The notes beneath the pieces are model-generated. The model was not told the DNA's origin. It ran no database searches and saw only the letters and a list, made by a program, of their open reading frames with translations. 64,000 bases of DNA from Trichobilharzia regenti (taxonomy: Eukaryota > Platyhelminthes > Trematoda > Strigeidida > Schistosomatidae): positions 95,450,984 through 95,514,983 of the forward strand of contig OX235265.1 of assembly GCA_944472135.2 (NCBI GenBank). Reading direction: 5' to 3'. A program made the position numbers and the translations under genes. This document shows, piece after piece, positions 23,098 to 34,639 of the stretch. Position 1 is the first letter of the stretch. The number at the start of each line of letters is the position of its first letter.

Positions 23098-23290
23098 CTG
23101 TGTGTCGATAGCGCAGTAATTAGAACTTTTGCCAACCATGAGCATGTTCCTGGGTCGGTCTACTGCCGACACACATCTGATGTCTATAGTCGGCCTCGAA
23201 ATTTCACCGTTATCATATGCTGATAATTCCATACTTGTAGCGAAAATGCGGTGTGGAATCAAGCTATAATCAAAAAATCAAATAAAAGGA
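23098..23290 (+). mobile_element. SINE-D, tRNA-derived
   Basis: The head is TGTGTCGATAGCGCAGTAAT, with GGGTCGGTCTACTGCCGAC as a weakened B box. The body is GTCGGCCTCGAAATTTCACC, with a TACTTGTAGCGAAAATGCGG stretch and a tail GTGTGGAATCAAGCTATAAT followed by A-rich repeats. Copies lie at 26418, 31040 (minus) and 57644. Confidence 0.75.
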
Positions 23291-23855
23291 GTTAACGACA
23301 GTATAAACACATAAACACACCACAGGTATATGATGAAAATGAACTTGATAGCAAGAAAGAAATTGTGATGTAACACTGCAGAGTGCACTGAAGGTCGTAT
23401 ATTTCACTGTAAATATATAAATTTAACACCATAAACTACCTGTATCCCAGCTTTAAGGAAACTTTATTAAAACAATATTCGCATATACGGAAAATTTCGA
23501 GAACAGTAATATGAGATTTTTTCAGTAGCTTAATAAGTAATTCTTCACATATTTACAAGTTCACAGATATCTGTTAGCTCCAAAGAAGGTTTGTGTGTGA
23601 AACATACAACCTTCACACCGCATCATTATTCCACTCTGTTCTCTGCCATCACTTTCGACTAGCTCCATCACTGTTTTCCCCTCAGACTAACAGGATCACC
23701 TTCATGTAACCCACGTCTCAAGCTCAACTTACAGTTGCCAATCGGGGTTACCCTTGACGGCTTAACTTTTCATGATGGCACTTAATTTCATCCTCAGCCT
23801 GGAACGATAGCTGCTTGGTTGATAAAGCTTATTTCCTTTATTCTTTTCAACAGGT
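23291..23855. other. Non-coding stretch, repeated in unit 2
   Basis: No gene seen. The same sequence returns at about 26600-27175 in the same orientation, as part of the tandem duplication. Confidence 0.55.
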
Positions 23856-24271
23856 CATCTGATCACATGTATAGAGTCAGTGAAGACAGTTGTTGATGAA
23901 AGTCTTCATACTGTTGGAAAGTCTTTTATTGACGTACTATGCCACGGAACTATATAATAGCTCTGATTTGAAATTAAATTTGAAGAAGATCTTGTATCAT
24001 GTATTGAGGCAAATGTGGTGATTTCATTTGGATTTCTTCTGTTGACTGTGACTGGTGCTTGTTGATTTTTCTGAGGGGATATCTTCATCGCCTCTGTCTT
24101 CTTACGTTCATTTGAAATCAGTCTCTCCGCTTCTTCTTCTTCTTCTGAGAACTTGTTGAGTTTCGCCTGTAGACTGTCGAGTTTGTGCAAAATTAGGCAT
24201 GTATGATCTGTGAAGTGAGAATCTTTTAGTGGCTTCCTGTTGGCTGAATGTATACTTACTTCACTTCTCAC
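23856..24271 (-). pseudogene. RTE-type LINE, RT C-terminal fragment
   Basis: On minus the reading is CLILHKLDSLQAKLNKFSEE, KKTEAMKIS and QQAPVTVNRRNPNEITTFAS, then a FINNCL-like stretch. It matches the RTE segment just after the palm (compare LCLMSHKVEDLQAKTDK at 57227). Broken by deletions; the palm is missing. It is duplicated, more decayed, at 27180-27562. Confidence 0.75.
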
Positions 24272-24719
24272 TGTGTGTTGGGTAAGATGCTAGTGACATT
24301 ACTCTGTAAAGTGAGTTCATTCTCTAGACAAACCTCAAAGGATAAAAAATATAAAGATCGCATTGCTGGTTGATCTGAATAACCAAAAAGTGTTAAATAA
24401 GATTTTACTCATTATATAATCAGCTGCCTGATATACGAATATCAAGTTGAAGGATGCGAATACATCACATCTAACGAATGTCAGCCCATGATGCAAACCT
24501 GTAGCCAATCAACCAAATCCACAAAAAGCTACACTAAAACTACAACAGTTGCAAAAATCTGCCCGTCGAAAGCCACGTTAGATTCTTGGAAAAATACTTC
24601 CCTTTACCTACAAAGAAGACATAAAGTCGTAAATGCGCTGCATCGCCATATACAAAACTAGACGTCATTTCAGGAATCTCATATAAATTGTTCCGTATAT
24701 CAGTTTGAATAAAGAATGA

Positions 24720-26420
24720 GTATTTACAGGCAGGATAATATGAGCATGCCTTATTTCGTGGATTCTCTATCTTCAACTGCCTATATCATAAACAACATCG
24801 ATTACAAGTTACAAAATGCTGTCTCAACATACTCTTTCTCATCATGATTTCAAGTTATAGTGAAGGAATATAATCAACACAATTACTTCAAGAATGATGT
24901 GAGTAGACAATTATTTGTCGTTAAAATACTAACTATTTATATATTGATTAGACAAGATGAGCATAGAACTCAAATTTAGCTTGGAAACAATGGACCAGAG
25001 ACAAAATACAAGATAGAACAACAGCATCAATTCATAAATATTATGATGGAGAATTCAGGAGGATGTGGATGAATATTGAAATAAAATTATGAAACAGATT
25101 CTTATGATAACGCTCTTCAGCAGAGCCAGAGCGTTGCGTTGAGAAGATAAGATTGAAGAGGTACTTGCAGTCATCGAAAAGAACTTAATCAAAGTGGATA
25201 TCTTCGAAAGTTTATATCAAAATATGGGAATAAAAAACACACAAACCGAAACTGGAAGTAGTTGAAAAGAAGCCAGTTTTATCTGTCTTGCATGAAAAGG
25301 CGAAGAAGTATCCATAAGAACGGAAAACAGAATCAATAGTGCATGAAAAGAACATTTCCCGCCTACACACTTATTCCAATTTACAATACATGTGCTTGTT
25401 TACCTGATCAAAAGTAGATAAGTATCCTGCTCCGCATGTCAACTCAAACTGCATTTACCAATTCACTGGCACTTACGTTAGCAAGTACATAAAACGGACT
25501 TGAAGGAGGGCATGTATTAGACTCTCCTAGCATATCGCTTAAAGTTTCCGATTGAAAGCTAACAAAGTGTTCTCAAGCGCCATCGCCGGACACTTAATTG
25601 ACATGATGCCTACAGTGGAAATTAATCAGGCTTTAGAAATAATCATTATGCAAAGAGGAACATGGTTACTTCGGTTGGCATAAGCCATTGCCGTCAAAAG
25701 ATGTCGACCCTAACTACGCATACAGAAAAAGTGTGACTAATCTCTCACTACCCTGGTAGCCGTAATCGTTTTGTTCTGATGCATAACATTCCATTAAATT
25801 TTGTCATTCACATACAGTGGCCTGAATTCATAATTAAGCTTCTAATCTGCTAAATTGTTTTTGTCTATTCTATACTTTTACTCCACTATTCATCCACAAT
25901 CTCCTGAACTCTCCGTCGCAATGTTTGTAAATTAACACTGTTGTTCTACCTTATATTTTATTCTCTGATCCATTTTTGTTTCCAAGAGACATCTAAATTC
26001 TACTCTCATCTTGTCTTATTACTCTACAAATTGTTAGTCTTTTAAACACTAGATAATTTGCTACTGACATCATCTTTGAAATAATTGCATTGCTTATACT
26101 CTCTATCTCTAACTTGAATTCATGGTGAAAATGAGCATGTTGAGATAGCATTTTGTAACTTATAATTGGAGGAAATGGGTATCTTGGATTCCACTGCTAG
26201 TCACCATTAGCCTAATAAATACTAATTAAATGTTCAGACGTCGTCGAAGCATCTGCACAAGAAGCCGACATGTCAACCTGAGACTGAGCACTTTGGTCCA
26301 ATCAGTCGATGGTGAAAATCGAAAATTCACTTAAATATAATTCATGTTGTTTAGGATGTAGGAAGTTGATGAAATAAAACGTGTTCATATTATCCTGTCT
26401 TCAAATATGTTCCTCCTTCC
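24720..26420 (+). mobile_element. Penelope-like element flanked by inverted repeats (plus core)
   Basis: Same family as 21600-23090, but the core (25110-25810) reads on plus: EDKIEEVLAVIEKNLIKVDI, then TAFTNSLALTLAS-type frameshifted GIY-YIG sequence, and AIAGHLIDMMPTVEINQALE. The left flank (24720-25080) and right flank (25850-26400) are inverted repeats of each other; the right flank is split by a SINE at 26170-26340. Confidence 0.75.
26170..26340 (+). mobile_element. Sm-alpha-like SINE fragment inserted in a PLE flank
   Basis: GGTATCTTGGATTCCACTGCTAGTCACC gives the post-cleavage part of the hammerhead; the core is missing. The 3' body with GTTCAGACGTCGTCGAAGCA follows. It is absent from the matching place in unit 1 (near 23030), so it was gained by unit 2 or lost from unit 1. 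Confidence 0.6.
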
Positions 26421-26610
26421 TGTGTGTCGGTAGCACAGTGATAAGGATTCTTACCGTTGTTCGATACATTGCTGGCGCACACTTGATATCAATGGTCGGC
26501 CTGCAAAATTTGGGCTACCGATATCACATGCTGAAAATTCCATACTTGTAGCGAAAATGCGGTGTGGAATCAAGCTATAATCAAAAAATAAAATAAAAGG
26601 AGTTAACGAC
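26418..26610 (+). mobile_element. SINE-D, second copy in the tandem unit
   Basis: It matches 23098-23290, including TGTGTCGGTAGCACAGTGAT and the TGTGGAATCAAGCTATAATC tail. The B box is shortened by a deletion. Confidence 0.7.
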
Positions 26611-27179
26611 AGTATAAACACATAAACACACCACAGGCATATGATGGAAATGAACTTGATAGCAAAAAAGAAATTGTGATGTAACACTGCAGAGTGCACT
26701 GAAGGTCGTATATTTCACTGTAAATATATAAATTTAACACCATAAACTACCTGTATCCCAGCTTTAAGGAAACTTTATTAAAACAATATTCGCATAAAGG
26801 GAAAATTTCGAGAACAGTAATATGAAATTTTTTCAGTAGCTTAATAAGTTATTCTTCACATATTTTACAAGTTCACAGATATCTGTTAACTCCAAAGAAG
26901 GGTTATGTGTGTAACATACAACCCTCACACCACATTACCATTCCACTCTGTTCTCTGCCATCACTTTCGACTGGCTCCATCACTTTTTTCCCCTCAGACT
27001 AACAGGATCACCTTCATGTAACCCACGGTCTCAAACTGAACTTACAGTTGCCAATCGGAGTTACCCTTGACGGCTTAACTTTTCATGATGTCACTCAATA
27101 ATATCCTCAGAGTAGCACGATAGTTGCTTCGTCGAAAAGCTCACTTTTCCTTAGTCTTTCCAACAGGTCATCTGATCAC

Positions 27180-27562
27180 ATGTATAGAGTCAGTGGAGAC
27201 AGCTGTTGATGAAAATCTCGGTGAAGTGTTAATTATGAGAACCATATAATAGCTCTGATTTGACGTTAATTTTGAAGATTATCGTCTTATTTCATATGCT
27301 GAGGCACAACTGGGAAACTTATATTTAGATTTCCGCCAGTGACGGTGACTGATATATTTTATCGTTGCTTGTCGGTATCTTTATCACCTCTGTCTACTGT
27401 ACTTTCATTTGAAGTCAGTCTCTTCACTCCCTCTTCTGGAGACTTTCTGAGTTTCCCATGTAGACCATTGACTTTTTGTGAAATTAGGCATAAATTACGT
27501 GTGAAGTGAGAATCGTTTAGTGACTTCTTGTCGACTGAGTGTATGCTTATTTCACTTCTCAC
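27180..27562 (-). pseudogene. RTE-type LINE fragment (duplicate)
   Basis: On minus: NLCLISQKVNGLHGKLRKSP and EEGVKRLTSN, matching 23856-24271 with more decay. No catalytic residues. Confidence 0.65.
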
Positions 27563-27775
27563 CGTGTGTTACGCGAGATGCCAGTGGCACCACTCTGTAA
27601 ATTGAGTTCGATCGTTAGATTAACTTCAAAGTATAACAAATATAAAGATCACATAGTCACTTGATATGAATAAACAAACAGTTTTAAATAAGATTTCAAT
27701 CATTATATAATCCAATTCCTGATATACGAATTTCAAGTTGAAAGATACCAATACATCACAGTTTCCTCTGGAATC

Positions 27776-28790
27776 CAAAAACACTTTCAGCTTATGATCT
27801 GCGCAATACTACAAGTGGTAATGAAGAAAGCAAACGAAAAGTTATGACAGTGCATACTAAAAAAAAATTCTTTTAACTTCATCCACAGTAGCGCCAAAAG
27901 TTATCTGGTTATAGTCTAAAGGCAAGAAACCATTCTCCACGTTCTATTGCAGAGCCAACAAAACTTAGTTAAGATGTGCGCTACCATTAAACGTTCTTAA
28001 ATCAGTGAAAGACGACTATTCTACAATATTTTATTGGTTCCACCAAATAATAACAGCATCAAAACTCAAATTTACCTCAAAAGTGTCGTCAGACAGGCAG
28101 CTACACAAGCAATTTAATCCTCTATATACAAAACAGGTACTGTAGGACAAAATTGGTTAATCAAAATTCAACTTTATGAAAGGTAACTTAGGATCAAGGA
28201 GGTAACTGTCAACTAGGTGGGATCAAAAGCTCTGTAACCCACAGGAATCACATATCAACGCTTCCCGTAGACACGCAGTACCGAGTGATAATTGCATTCA
28301 TTCACTCAGATAAACGCATATCGATGAGCAACACGTGGTCATTTCGCACAACCACAGAAAGAATTATTTAAATTCAAGATTAAACAAGGACAAAGGCACA
28401 TAATAATTAAGTTCACAAGTCAACATGTAATATACAAATGTTAAATTAATGATACACTGTTCATGGGAAATACGTTCAACAATTACGAAGTCAGTTGAGA
28501 TATCTAAATAAGTATAAATTTTATAAATAGGTCATCCAGGTTTTTGTTTTCCAAAAAATTAGTCTATTATTTTCTTGGGAATATTTCTTACATCTAAAAT
28601 CCCCAATGAAATTTCTGCTAAGATTAGCGTAGTCTCTCAGTTGATACTAGAAAAACGGCTTCATTTAATAAGCCATAACTCTAGTAATACGATAAAGACT
28701 GAATATTTACATGTTGAATTTTTAAATTGGTTCGATTAATCTGAATTTAGCTTTTTTGACGAATTCAAATAAATTGGCGAATTATTTAAA
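27776..28790. other. No gene recognised
   Basis: A+T-rich sequence after the tandem duplication. I see no tRNA-like head, PLE or LINE motif. Confidence 0.5.
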
Positions 28791-28794
28791 ACCG

Positions 28795-28945
28795 TAAAGG
28801 CCTGGACAGCTCATTTTGTCCCCTGAAGGTTACGGGTTCAACCAATGAAATTCGCAAACTAGAATGAGATAACTACCTAGAATCCCTTCCTTTCCAGTGA
28901 TTTCTTAAACTGGTGTTGGTTCCGAAGGAAATACACGTTTAAATC
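28795..28945 (+). mobile_element. SINE-A, strongly decayed
   Basis: The B-box-like ACGGGTTCAACC is followed by CGCAAACTAGAATGAGATAA and a CTTTCCAGTGATTTCTTAAACTG-like tail, in the SINE-A order. The ribozyme core is gone. Confidence 0.45.
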
Positions 28946-29880
28946 AATCGAATTCTTGGAAATTCAAAGTCAAATTCTGGCTTCTTGGTGTATTCAGAAT
29001 TAGTATGATGTTTTAATCTGTGAATTGTGTCAAGGACGTTCTTCCGTGGTATTGTGTGATGTTAGTGAGAGCATACTGTTGCAAACTCTCAGAAAATGAA
29101 ATTCATGAGTCATCGAATTATCATTCAGTGACTGAATGAACGACGAACTTCTCTAGTAAATCGACAGTACTAGGCTCGACCTCAAGTGGGATGATGAGTG
29201 CTTACTCGTAAACATTCGCAAAACCAATTTATTACTTCGTGGTTAGCAAATATTCTCTCTTACCGATAGCCGGTCGTTACTGCATCTAAATTCAGCGATT
29301 TACTTAATCACTTTAACCTCACTTTTTCGTATACTTTTAAATTTTGCGAATATATTAATATTATTATTAATTTTTTACCTATTGTCATTCCCTTTTCACT
29401 GTCAATATTTTACCGCTTTTTTATTGGTTAGATGACAGAAATTGTCGAATGGAACACAAAGGTTTTTCATTCACATTAGGCTTATCAAACTGTAGGCTTG
29501 ATGTGTGTTGAATTCGCCGACAGACAAATAAGTCCGATGTTTGGTGTGTGATTAAATTATTGACCAAATAAGTCGTTCATTTCAAAAATGTTATTTCAAA
29601 AAAGCAGTCTGATCTAAACAGCTAATAAATATGTCAACTGACTAGCTTCCAGAGGACATCTGAATACAAAAAGCAAGACAGAAGCTTTCAGTCATATCAC
29701 CAGATGATAGCACTGAGAAAACCACTAAAAATCAGGAAGTGTTCGACAGCTCTTGATCGGACCTAGGAACTTTAGATTACTCCTCAGACATGTCCACCCT
29801 TCGACCAATGGGACAGAACCAAATGTACAAGTCATATGTGCACTGACTTCTATAGATGAATAATAGTACAAATGAATCAT
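28946..29880. other. No gene recognised
   Basis: Nothing recognisable apart from short unrelated open frames. Confidence 0.45.
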
Positions 29881-29884
29881 AGAA

Positions 29885-30125
29885 CATCAACGGTCCAGAG
29901 GTAGAGAACTCTCCAACTATCCACTTGGTCTGGATCCGATTATCACCTGACACATTCTCACACAGTCTAGAGCGCAGCAATCCCAGAAGAAGGCAAAGGA
30001 TAGATGTGAGTTAGTAAGCCCACCTTGTAAAGAGAACGCCAGCACTACTAAAATTACCGAAGCATAAAGCGTCAAGCTCTATCTTTCCCTGAGAACATAA
30101 AGGAATAGTGAAAGTATAAATAATA
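29885..30125 (+). mobile_element. SINE-C, tRNA-like head plus body
   Basis: The head reads CGGTCCAGAGGTAGAGAACT and GGATCCGATTATCACC. The body is CACCTTGTAAAGAGAACGCC and TCTATCTTTCCCTGAGAAC. It parallels 44095-44340. A separate tRNA-like B box, GGGTTCGATATCTGG, follows at about 30218-30232. Confidence 0.5.
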
Positions 30126-30354
30126 AGATTCACTCTGAACAGAATTATCTGTCTATAGATGAATACTTCTGATGGTTAAATGTTTGAATACCCGCCAGAC
30201 ACGCGTGTGATCTGGGTTCGATATCTGGTTGACGGAAACGCCTGGGAGAATTCAAAACAAAAAACACAAACGCAGTCATCCATCTGCAATGAATCAGTTT
30301 TGAGGTGGATAAAACTTCATAATATCAATTATAAAAATAAAATATAGACTGAGC

Positions 30355-30712
30355 GAAGAATGTTTTCTACATTGACGAAATCATCTGCCTTCAGAGGCTG
30401 TACAGTCGTATTTATACTTACAAAAATATATAGTAGTCCATTATTGAGTAACAGCAGTGGGGGTGACATAATTGATATAATAACTGAGAAGTGGCTTTAG
30501 AGGTGAAAGTTAAAAGTTATAAATTACGTGGTACTCAACGGCACAACTCTGCCGTTTTCATTTCTAAAGCCACTTCTGATTAGTTATATCAATTATGTCA
30601 TCCCCTATTACTCAATAATAGACCGCTATATATTTTTTTGTAAGTATAAATACGACTGTAAAGCCTCTGAAGATGATTTTTTCGATAAGTAAAATTTTCT
30701 TCGCTATATCTG
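30355..30712. repeat. Foldback of two PLE ends
   Basis: The arms 30355-30512 and 30555-30712 are imperfect reverse complements around a short centre. Each outer end carries the PLE end motif: minus near 30358-30412 and plus near 30652-30706 (AGCCTCTGAAGATGA, then TTCGATAAG, TTCTTCGCT). The rest is PLE 3' UTR-like. No coding sequence lies between them. Confidence 0.7.
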
Positions 30713-31035
30713 TCTTTTATTTTTCTTCATGACTTAATAGGTATTTTCAATGATATTGTCAATTCTCGAGAAGCAGAAATCTGGCAACTAATCAACCAAC
30801 TGATTTGTCAAACAGAGTGCATATGAATTCAACATACACTGAGGAGATCACGCGAGAAGCCACCGAGTGGAATAGGAATGAGAAACAACGAGTTGGATGT
30901 TAGTCAGAGGCTGATACGAACGCGATCGGGTGGAGAGAAAAAGAGACGCTATGGTAAGTCATAGAGCCGGCTAAAGAGAAGTGCTGCGAAAAAGATGAAG
31001 CGGTTATGTGCTACAGAACCACCTATACTTCGACT
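30713..31035. other. Unassigned, slightly G-rich stretch
   Basis: It contains GAAGCCACCGAGTGGAATAG and GATCGGGTGGAGAGAAAAAG. I do not recognise it as part of any element seen elsewhere in this window. Confidence 0.4.
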
Positions 31036-31039
31036 GGTA

Positions 31040-31265
31040 CCCAAAGGAATTATAGCACTAATAATTACGGATAAGAAGGGATTTTGTGATTACAGATTGA
31101 TTCCACCCTGTATTTTTGGTACAATTGTGGCATTTTCAGCATGGATATCGGTAGCCCAAATTTTGCAGGCCGACCATAGATACCAGGTATGCGTCGTCAG
31201 GGGTCGAACCTCGGACCATGTGCACGATCGGCGAGAGTCTTAATCACTGTGCCACCGACGCACTC
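31040..31265 (-). mobile_element. SINE-D, minus orientation
   Basis: On minus it starts GCGTCGGTGGCACAGTGATT, has a B-box-like GGTTCGACCCC, then GGTATCTATGGTCGGCCTGC and a tail with TGCTGAAAATGCC and GGGTGGAATCAATCTGTAAT. Well preserved. Confidence 0.75.
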
Positions 31266-31666
31266 AATACTTTCTGCTAACAGCCTATCACCAAAAGCAA
31301 CAAGTTTTTATCTTTCCCTCTCTTTCTCTCTATACTTCCTTAATTTATGAAATATTTAATGAGCTACCACAGTAGCAGGTCTTATTAATTTTGGCATTTA
31401 ACTTCACACAGGAAAACGTTTCCTGATCTATGGGGTTAGGGTTGAATGTAGTAAATCAACCACCTACAAGTGTAAATTATTCATTTAAAAATAGCATGAT
31501 CATGCATGTGGCAAGTGATTTGTGTTCATAAATAGACACATATCTTACTTCATTTATATGCTGATCATTTCTAACACCTCAATAATGGATCGTACCGTTA
31601 TTTTTTGCATATGAGAATATATTATTTTTATACATCGAAAAAGGTAAATGTATCCACATAACCATT

Positions 31667-33250
31667 TAATAATAATAATAATAATCTACTTTATTTCAAA
31701 AACAATACTTATCATACAGAATGGCATTTTCAGCATTTGTCACAACAACTTGCATCTGATTTACTCAAAATATAAATAAAATTAAAACAAAAGTAACCAG
31801 AGGAATTTGCCCACGTTTACGATATAAAGTCAAAATTTTCGAAGTACGAATTGAGAGTATTAAATATAATAATAATAGTAATAATAATGATTATAACAGT
31901 GAATTTATTTCAAACAGTATTGTCGATTCAGTTTAGAAATTTTAGCATGTTACTGTAGAGTATTGAACCTAATATTCTGTTTATGTAGCAGCATGGTGAG
32001 GGGAAATGCAAAATTAACAGCTATATCACAGCTTAAATGATTTCCACACCTATGAAAACAACGGAAAGAAAAAATTCAGAGGATTATAAATATGAGTACA
32101 ATAACAATTAAGCTTGATATTGTAGGGGTGGAGGAAATGGTTTATTTAGCAGTGCAAAGAAGGTTAGTTAGTTCGTGCCTAACACTGTTTTCATCACACA
32201 AAAACGTGCCAAATATAGTATATAGTATAGTGTAGTAAAGTGAAATTTTTACACTTAGACGTACGCACACATATTCTTCTGAAAAGACTTGTTGTTCTAC
32301 CTGAGGAGATGCAGGGTTGGAGCTGTGGGTAGAGTGGGTGCTCACAGTCTAACAAAATTCCTTTCGCCCATTTGTTGCATGGCATCAAGTGTCTATTAGT
32401 GACAATGTCAACGATATCGTCTTCAGAGTTCTACGAAGTATGACATAGTCTTTTTTAAGCAATCCAGGAGAGAATAAGGGTGAACAGTAAAGAAGAATAG
32501 GTAAAACACACGAGTTGACAAACTATAACAGGAGTAGTTGGATTATGCCTGAGTGCCTTAGCCTCTTAATGTAAAAAGTCAGGCGAAGTATTCTTTTAGA
32601 AATCGCTAAGACATGGGAATACCAGAATAGGTCAGAAGAAGGAATTAATCCAAGATACTTAACTTCAGACTTGATTTTTATATCAGTGTCATCAATTTTG
32701 CAAGCGTAATAGGAACTTTCGTTTACACAGGAAACTAAAATTGACAGTCTGACATTACGAAGGATTTAGTTTGAGGCCGTTAGATCAAAACCATTTACTA
32801 ATCTTGATAGAAAGCTCTTCATCTTAGTACAGTCAAGCTAGGAGTTAGGAAACATTGAAATAGTTAGATCGTCGGCACACTTAACAAAGTTCATTTTTCA
32901 GAATGAGGCAAGTTATGCAAGAAGAAAGAAAACAGAAAAGAAGAAAGGAAAGCGCCTTGAGGGATAGCAGCCTCAGTAAGCAACGAAGTGGACGTTTTTT
33001 CCTGATATACAGTGTACTGCATTCTTCCTGAGAAATAAGAATGCAGCCATTTGACAACTCAACAGTCACTTTGAGTTCCAGCAAGCTTATTGAACAAAAT
33101 ATCCCTAGGAACTGAGTCGAAAGCAGATGTGTAATCTAGGAAGGTGCAGAGAATAAATTTAGCCCCCTTGTCTAAACTGGAGACAATTTTATGATACGAG
33201 ACTTCAACTGCATTTAAAGTACTTTTATTGGGTTTATAAGCGAATTATTT
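31667..33250 (-). pseudogene. CR1-like LINE, 5'-truncated
   Basis: The 3' end lies at the ATT run near 31667-31685 with AAAGTAGATTATT on minus, exactly like the copy at 4376. The minus reading includes MNFVKCADDLTISM, with the palm motif as CADD, in place of YSDD in the other copy. Also seen are SWIA-type and HTLTLFSPGLL-type C-terminal pieces in broken frames. The 5' cut is near 33250, where low-complexity A/T sequence begins. Confidence 0.8.
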
Positions 33251-33570
33251 CTAAATATTAAAAATTCTTAAAAAGAAGGAATATTAATAATTAGAATTTA
33301 TATAAAGGCGGACAACAAAAAATAATTGAGAGAGAAAAAAATTTTTTAAACTTGCCAAAAAAAATTTTTTAAAATTCAGTTTTTAAAAATGGGGATTAAA
33401 AAAATAAAATAAAAAAAAATAAAAAAATGAAAATTTAAGCGTAAAAAAATTGAAAAATTAATGAGAAAAAAAAAAAAAAAATTGATATTTTTTTATTTTT
33501 AAGTTAGGGGGGGGGAAAACATTAGAAAAAAAAGTTATTTTTAAAAGCTGGGTCTTGAAAAAAAAAAATT
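33251..33570. repeat. A/T homopolymer-rich low-complexity tract
   Basis: Long runs of A and T, plus one short G run near 33508-33516. No coding content; such a stretch may also hold assembly or sequencing errors. Confidence 0.75.
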
Positions 33571-33785
33571 ATATTTTTTCCGATGTATTGATAAAAATGG
33601 GGGCGACGTTCTTTAGCGTTCGGGTTCCGTCACCTTTACCAACTTCCGACCTGGCGAATCTAGGGATTCTCGGCTTCCCATCGTTTTTATGATAATAAAA
33701 ACTTTTTTTTTTTAAAGTTTTATATATTATTCCATTGGATTTGAAATACAACGTAGGATATTAGTGACACATCTCAAATTATTTC
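33571..33785. other. Unassigned, G+C-richer island
   Basis: About 33597-33685 is unusually G+C-rich for the window (GGGGGCGACGTTC, TCGGGTTCCGTCACC). A 60-codon minus frame spans it (KPRIPRFARSEVGKGDGTRT), but I cannot place it in a family. Confidence 0.35.
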
Positions 33786-33789
33786 CGTT

Positions 33790-34630
33790 CTCTGCCATCC
33801 TCATTACCTAATGTCACTTTTTTATATAAGCAGTCATCTCCTCCGTGTCACTCTCCGACATAAGCTTAACCCATCATTGCCTATTTGGCCTTCCTTTTGA
33901 GTGGCTGGCACTCAGTATCACTCAATGGTCTTCTCACAATGCATCATATCTGCCTCCATTTTATCCTGCATATTCGTTGGATGATATGTTCTTGTTTAGT
34001 TAGTCGCCTGCAGAATACTCTGTTGCCCATTCTGCTGTTCATTATCCATAGAGTAAACGTAAGTGTTGATAAATCCCTGCAGCATCTTATGGTTGCTATT
34101 CAGGAATGTCCATGAAGCGTATAGAAGCACTGATCTGGAATCATTGTTGAAGATCTTCACTCATTCCTAATCCTGAGTGCGGCTGATTTCTACACTAATT
34201 TCATTCTAATGAAGGTCTTTCCTTTTTTTCTCTGATCTTGGTTTCGACATCCATAGCGACACTGTCTGGTAAGTGAATTACATGACTTTCGGCTTTCTTC
34301 ACCGATAATGACTGATACCTCTTGCTGAGTAGTTATCAAGATCACCTTTTCCCTCTTTATGTCAACTTTGTTTCCATCTTTTCTGACTCTTTTATTTCCA
34401 ACTGTAGGCATTCCGGTTTTTTTTGGCAGTATGCATAAACCACCCGGAATATCGTGATCCTGCGGTGTCTTCTTATTCGTCTAGTGTATTCTCCTCTTCT
34501 CAAAACCAATGATAATATTGCTGATAGTAGACGACCATGTCTTACTTCTATTCTCCCTTGAAATGAATCTCTGACCTTCCACTGGAATGGACAAATCGTT
34601 TGGAAAATCCCTGCTCGTTTATCCATTTAT
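33790..34630 (-). pseudogene. RTE-type LINE, decayed RT C-terminal half
   Basis: Minus-strand pieces in changing frames: GRSEIHFKGE, IEVRHGRLLSAILSLVL (a G-V-R-Q-G-like block, now EVRHG), VILITTQQEVSVIIGEES, then SVAMDVETKIREKRKD, VLLYA and FINTYVYSM. The order fits the RTE reverse transcriptase from palm to tail. Each frame is short, so the copy is old. It may belong to an RTE subfamily other than the copy at 1316. Confidence 0.6.
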
Positions 34631-34639
34631 AAAATTTGT

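Larger units (their letters stand above)
21361..24478 (+). repeat. Tandem duplication, unit 1
   Basis: Starts in the SINE-A tail (GATGTCAGCCCATGATG). It runs through a PLE with inverted flanks, a SINE-D and an RTE fragment. Unit 2 (24479-27775) repeats the same order directly. The offset is about 3.1 kb, rising to 3.3 kb after an extra insertion. The PLE core is in opposite orientation in the two units. Confidence 0.85.
24479..27775 (+). repeat. Tandem duplication, unit 2
   Basis: A direct repeat of 21361-24478, starting at ATGTCAGCCCATGATGCAAA. It carries about 170 extra bases at 26170-26340 (an Sm-alpha-like SINE fragment), and its PLE core is inverted relative to unit 1. Confidence 0.85.
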
